A DNA stretch of 15,943 nt from an uncultured Eubacteriales bacterium (lineage in GTDB: Bacteria > Bacillota > Clostridia > Oscillospirales > Acutalibacteraceae): contig CAQJOC010000006.1 in NCBI GenBank assembly GCA_948815685.1, forward strand, positions 289-16,231, in the 5' to 3' direction. Every line of letters starts with the position of its first letter. Positions within the stretch are counted from its first letter, which is position 1. Under the pieces are notes generated by a model. That model saw only the letters and a list, made by a program, of their open reading frames with translations. It ran no database searches and had not been told where the DNA came from. Made by a program: the position numbers and the translations under genes. Shown piece after piece: positions 14,301 through 15,943 of this stretch.

Positions 14301-14519
14301 ATGAATCATAAAAAACTGGCTGAAGAATACATCAAGGAAGCAAAAGAATTAAATTCATACATAGGTAAAATTAAAAAACAATACTATTCTACCACATTTT
14401 TAGATGATAACAACATTAATTTTAGGCTAAAGACTCTTTATAATATGTATCTTGACTTAAAACATATGGGAGAATATCTCATGTGGAGATATGGAGATGG
14501 AGGAAAAAAGGATGTTTAA
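14301..14519 (+). CDS. Small helical protein, partner of the sigma-like regulator
   Basis: A 72-residue, strongly charged, all-helical protein with regularly spaced Leu/Tyr (EYIKEAKELNSYIGKIKKQ and LKTLYNMYLDLKHMGEYL), suggesting a helical hairpin. Small proteins of this shape are often found directly before sigma-region-4-like proteins in integrative elements and phages of Clostridia (recalled). Its own function is unknown. ATG 14301 follows GGAGG with a 4-base spacer; an upstream TTG lies inside the operator. It overlaps the next gene by 8 bases, so the two are translationally coupled. Confidence 0.75.
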   Translation: MNHKKLAEEYIKEAKELNSYIGKIKKQYYSTTFLDDNNINFRLKTLYNMYLDLKHMGEYLMWRYGDGGKKDV

Positions 14520-14817
14520 GAAAATTTCATTAAATGATTTCACAGATAAAATTGCGGGGATGAATGAGTATAATAGTAGATTCGAGGGAGATAACACACA
14601 GACTAGGAAAAAAATGTTACAAATGATAGAAAAAGTAGCAAATGGTGAGTTAACATCCAGACAAAAAGAGTGTTTGTTTATGTACTATGCAAAAGATATG
14701 AAAATGTGTGAAATTTCCGATGTTTTAGGCATATGCATATCATGCGTATCAAGACATATAAAAAAAGCAAAACAAAAGATTCAAAAAACAATGGCTTATT
14801 ATTATGCAATAAAATAA
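14512..14817 (+). CDS. Sigma-70 region-4-like DNA-binding regulator
   Basis: A 101-residue protein. Residues 46-90 match sigma factor region 4 / RNA polymerase sigma-like HTH: LTSRQKECLFMYYAKDMKM, then CEISDVLGICISCVSRHIKKAKQKI, where the usual hydrophobic-turn-recognition pattern is preserved. No region 2 is present, so it is not a complete sigma factor. It may act as a late-gene-type activator or need the 72-residue partner. ATG 14512 is chosen because GGAGG lies 8 bases upstream and gives a natural N-terminus MFKKISLNDF; ATGs at 14491 and 14497 lack ribosome sites. It is expected to be controlled by the divergent XRE repressor. Confidence 0.8.
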   Translation: MFKKISLNDFTDKIAGMNEYNSRFEGDNTQTRKKMLQMIEKVANGELTSRQKECLFMYYAKDMKMCEISDVLGICISCVSRHIKKAKQKIQKTMAYYYAIK

Positions 14818-14901
14818 TTTATAATTAATTGTTTTTTATTCAAAAAAATATAATCATTCCGCATATTGTGACATTTCATTTTGTTTACTTATGTATATAA
14901 T

Positions 14902-14947
14902 AATCCCATTAAAATAAATATTTTTTACTATTATTTTAGGTGGGATT
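14902..14947 (+). promoter_or_regulatory. Hairpin covering the spoIIE ribosome binding site
   Basis: Bases 14902-14908 pair with 14941-14947, and 14910-14917 with 14931-14938, with one wobble and one bulged G between them and a 13-base loop. The 3' arm contains the whole AGGTGGG (14938-14944) ribosome site, 5 bases before the spoIIE ATG. A TATAAT lies just before it at 14896-14901 without a normally spaced -35. If transcription starts there, only part of the left arm is in the RNA. If it starts upstream, the site would be masked. Confidence 0.6.
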
Positions 14948-14949
14948 TA

Positions 14950-15943
14950 ATGTTTAAGCTTAGGATTTTAAAAGGAACGGATGCACTGAAAGAAATTAAG
15001 AGACTAAATTTAAAGCTTTTGTGCTTTTTACTGGGGATTATGTCATCTTTGGGTTCTGTTTTTGGTAGCTGTAATCCTTTTGGTGTTGCCGTTTCGGTGG
15101 TAGCTGAAAATGAATATTCATTTCCCTTAATTGCAGGCTCAATGATTGGATATATTTTTTTACCGAAACTTAGCAGAGGTATATGCTATATGTCTATAAT
15201 ATTGACAGTTCTTACTTTCAAGTGGCTTTTATGTGGCTTTGAAAAAGTTAGAAAGCATATATTATTTTTACCTTTGCTTTGTTTTGGTTTATCATTTTTA
15301 ATTAAAATATTTGTAAATTATTCCACAAACTCCGATTTATGGTATATATGGAAAGCATTAACAGAAGCTTTTATGATAGCTGTTTCTACATATTTTTTTG
15401 AAATTTCTTTCAAATATTTTACGAAATCGAAGTATCCCGAATATGATGGATATAAAATAAATCACGTGTTTATTTCGATACTTATCATAATTTCATCACT
15501 TTCATCCGCTACAATATATAATCTATCGGTCGGAAGAATATTATCTGTAATTGTTATAATTTTTGCTGCATATTGTCGAGGCATTTACGGAGGGAGTGTT
15601 GTAGGGACGGCTGTGGGTGCTGCTGCAGGAATGTCATCCGTAGGGATGCTACATATTTCGGGAATTTATGCGTTGGGGGGAATGTTTGCCGGATTTTGTA
15701 CAAATGGAAGTAAAAACGGAAATAAAAGTGGAAATAAAATAAGAGCCGGTGGGGCTTTTTTGGTATTCAGCACTGTTTGTTTGCTTAATTCCGCTTTGAA
15801 TCTCAATATTTTAGTTCAATTAGTTTATGAAACGGTAATCGGAGTTATCATTTTCTCAATTATTCCAAAAAATATTACGGATTATATAAAATTATTATTT
15901 GGCTTAATCGAAAAAGACGAGTACTCAGAAAAAATTAAAGAAA
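14950..15943 (+). CDS. spoIIE: Stage II sporulation protein E, N-terminal part (truncated by window end)
   Basis: SpoIIE is a membrane PP2C phosphatase of the sporulation septum. It dephosphorylates SpoIIAA and so releases sigma-F in the forespore. The visible 331 residues are the N-terminal membrane domain: a short cytoplasmic start, then about ten hydrophobic segments. Typical are GSCNPFGVAVSVVAE (near residue 40), and the Gly/Ala-rich CRGIYGGSVVGTAVGAAAG followed by GIYALGGMFAGF. The linker and catalytic PP2C domain lie beyond position 15943. ATG 14950 follows AGGTGGG with a 5-base spacer. The gene shows that the organism can probably make endospores. It is preceded by an AT-rich 132-base gap with no clear Spo0A box. 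Confidence 0.9.
   Translation, partial: MFKLRILKGTDALKEIKRLNLKLLCFLLGIMSSLGSVFGSCNPFGVAVSVVAENEYSFPLIAGSMIGYIFLPKLSRGICYMSIILTVLTFKWLLCGFEKVRKHILFLPLLCFGLSFLIKIFVNYSTNSDLWYIWKALTEAFMIAVSTYFFEISFKYFTKSKYPEYDGYKINHVFISILIIISSLSSATIYNLSVGRILSVIVIIFAAYCRGIYGGSVVGTAVGAAAGMSSVGMLHISGIYALGGMFAGFCTNGSKNGNKSGNKIRAGGAFLVFSTVCLLNSALNLNILVQLVYETVIGVIIFSIIPKNITDYIKLLFGLIEKDEYSEKIKE

Noticed and set aside
14866..14901. Spo0A-type promoter for spoIIE (TTGTGA ... TATAAT)
   Set aside because: The spacing is 24 bases and no clear 0A box (TGTCGAA) is visible, so only the TATAAT is mentioned.
1..15943. CRISPR array, tRNA, rRNA, SRP RNA, integrase or transposase gene
   Set aside because: No regularly spaced repeats, no cloverleaf or conserved RNA segments and no recombinase motifs were seen on either strand by reading.

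Overview
The window is AT-rich DNA from a low-GC, Gram-positive, endospore-forming bacterium, most likely an uncultured member of the Clostridia. The evidence is the order ffh-rpsP-khpA-rimM-trmD, a Ser-regulated type HPr, strong AGGAGG-type ribosome binding sites, sigma-A promoters and the 5' part of spoIIE at the right edge. The species cannot be named from the sequence.

Layout. Positions 1-5797 are an accessory region on the minus strand. It holds a large chimeric protein with a signal peptide (GT2 glycosyltransferase, ricin-type lectin, GT8 glycosyltransferase, ricin-type lectin) and a 516-residue protein ending in an R-S-E type ADP-ribosyltransferase domain. Each is a stand-alone gene behind a perfect-hexamer sigma-A promoter. 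Around them are a relic of a small secreted EF-hand/dockerin-like protein, a second scrap of what looks like the same relic at the left edge, and a MITE-like inverted repeat. Positions 5804-8896 are the housekeeping block for protein targeting and ribosome/tRNA maturation (ffh, rpsP, khpA, rimM, trmD), with close spacing and one overlap. The usual rplS is missing after trmD. Positions 9208-11655 carry an HPr gene with its own promoter and terminator, then uvrC. From 11678 to 14817 the DNA is accessory again: an unrecognised 155-residue protein, a divergent member of a small helical family with an NPYW motif, an XRE-type repressor, and a divergently transcribed pair of small genes, the second a sigma-70 region-4-like regulator. 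Two copies of the dyad ACACA-N3-TGTGT lie in the divergent control region. The core chromosome resumes with spoIIE, truncated by the window end.

How they may work together. The core genes act in SRP targeting, 30S and tRNA maturation, sugar-phosphotransfer regulation, excision repair and sporulation. The two large minus-strand proteins resemble effectors or toxins that modify other proteins: one carries two glycosyltransferase domains with carbohydrate-binding domains, the other is a probable ADP-ribosyltransferase. Both lie between two related gene relics and carry strong constitutive-type promoters, which suggests a host- or competitor-directed effector islet. This is inference. The XRE/sigma-like pair looks like a small repressor-activator switch of the kind found in integrative elements. 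No integrase, transposase, attachment site, tRNA, rRNA or CRISPR array was seen.
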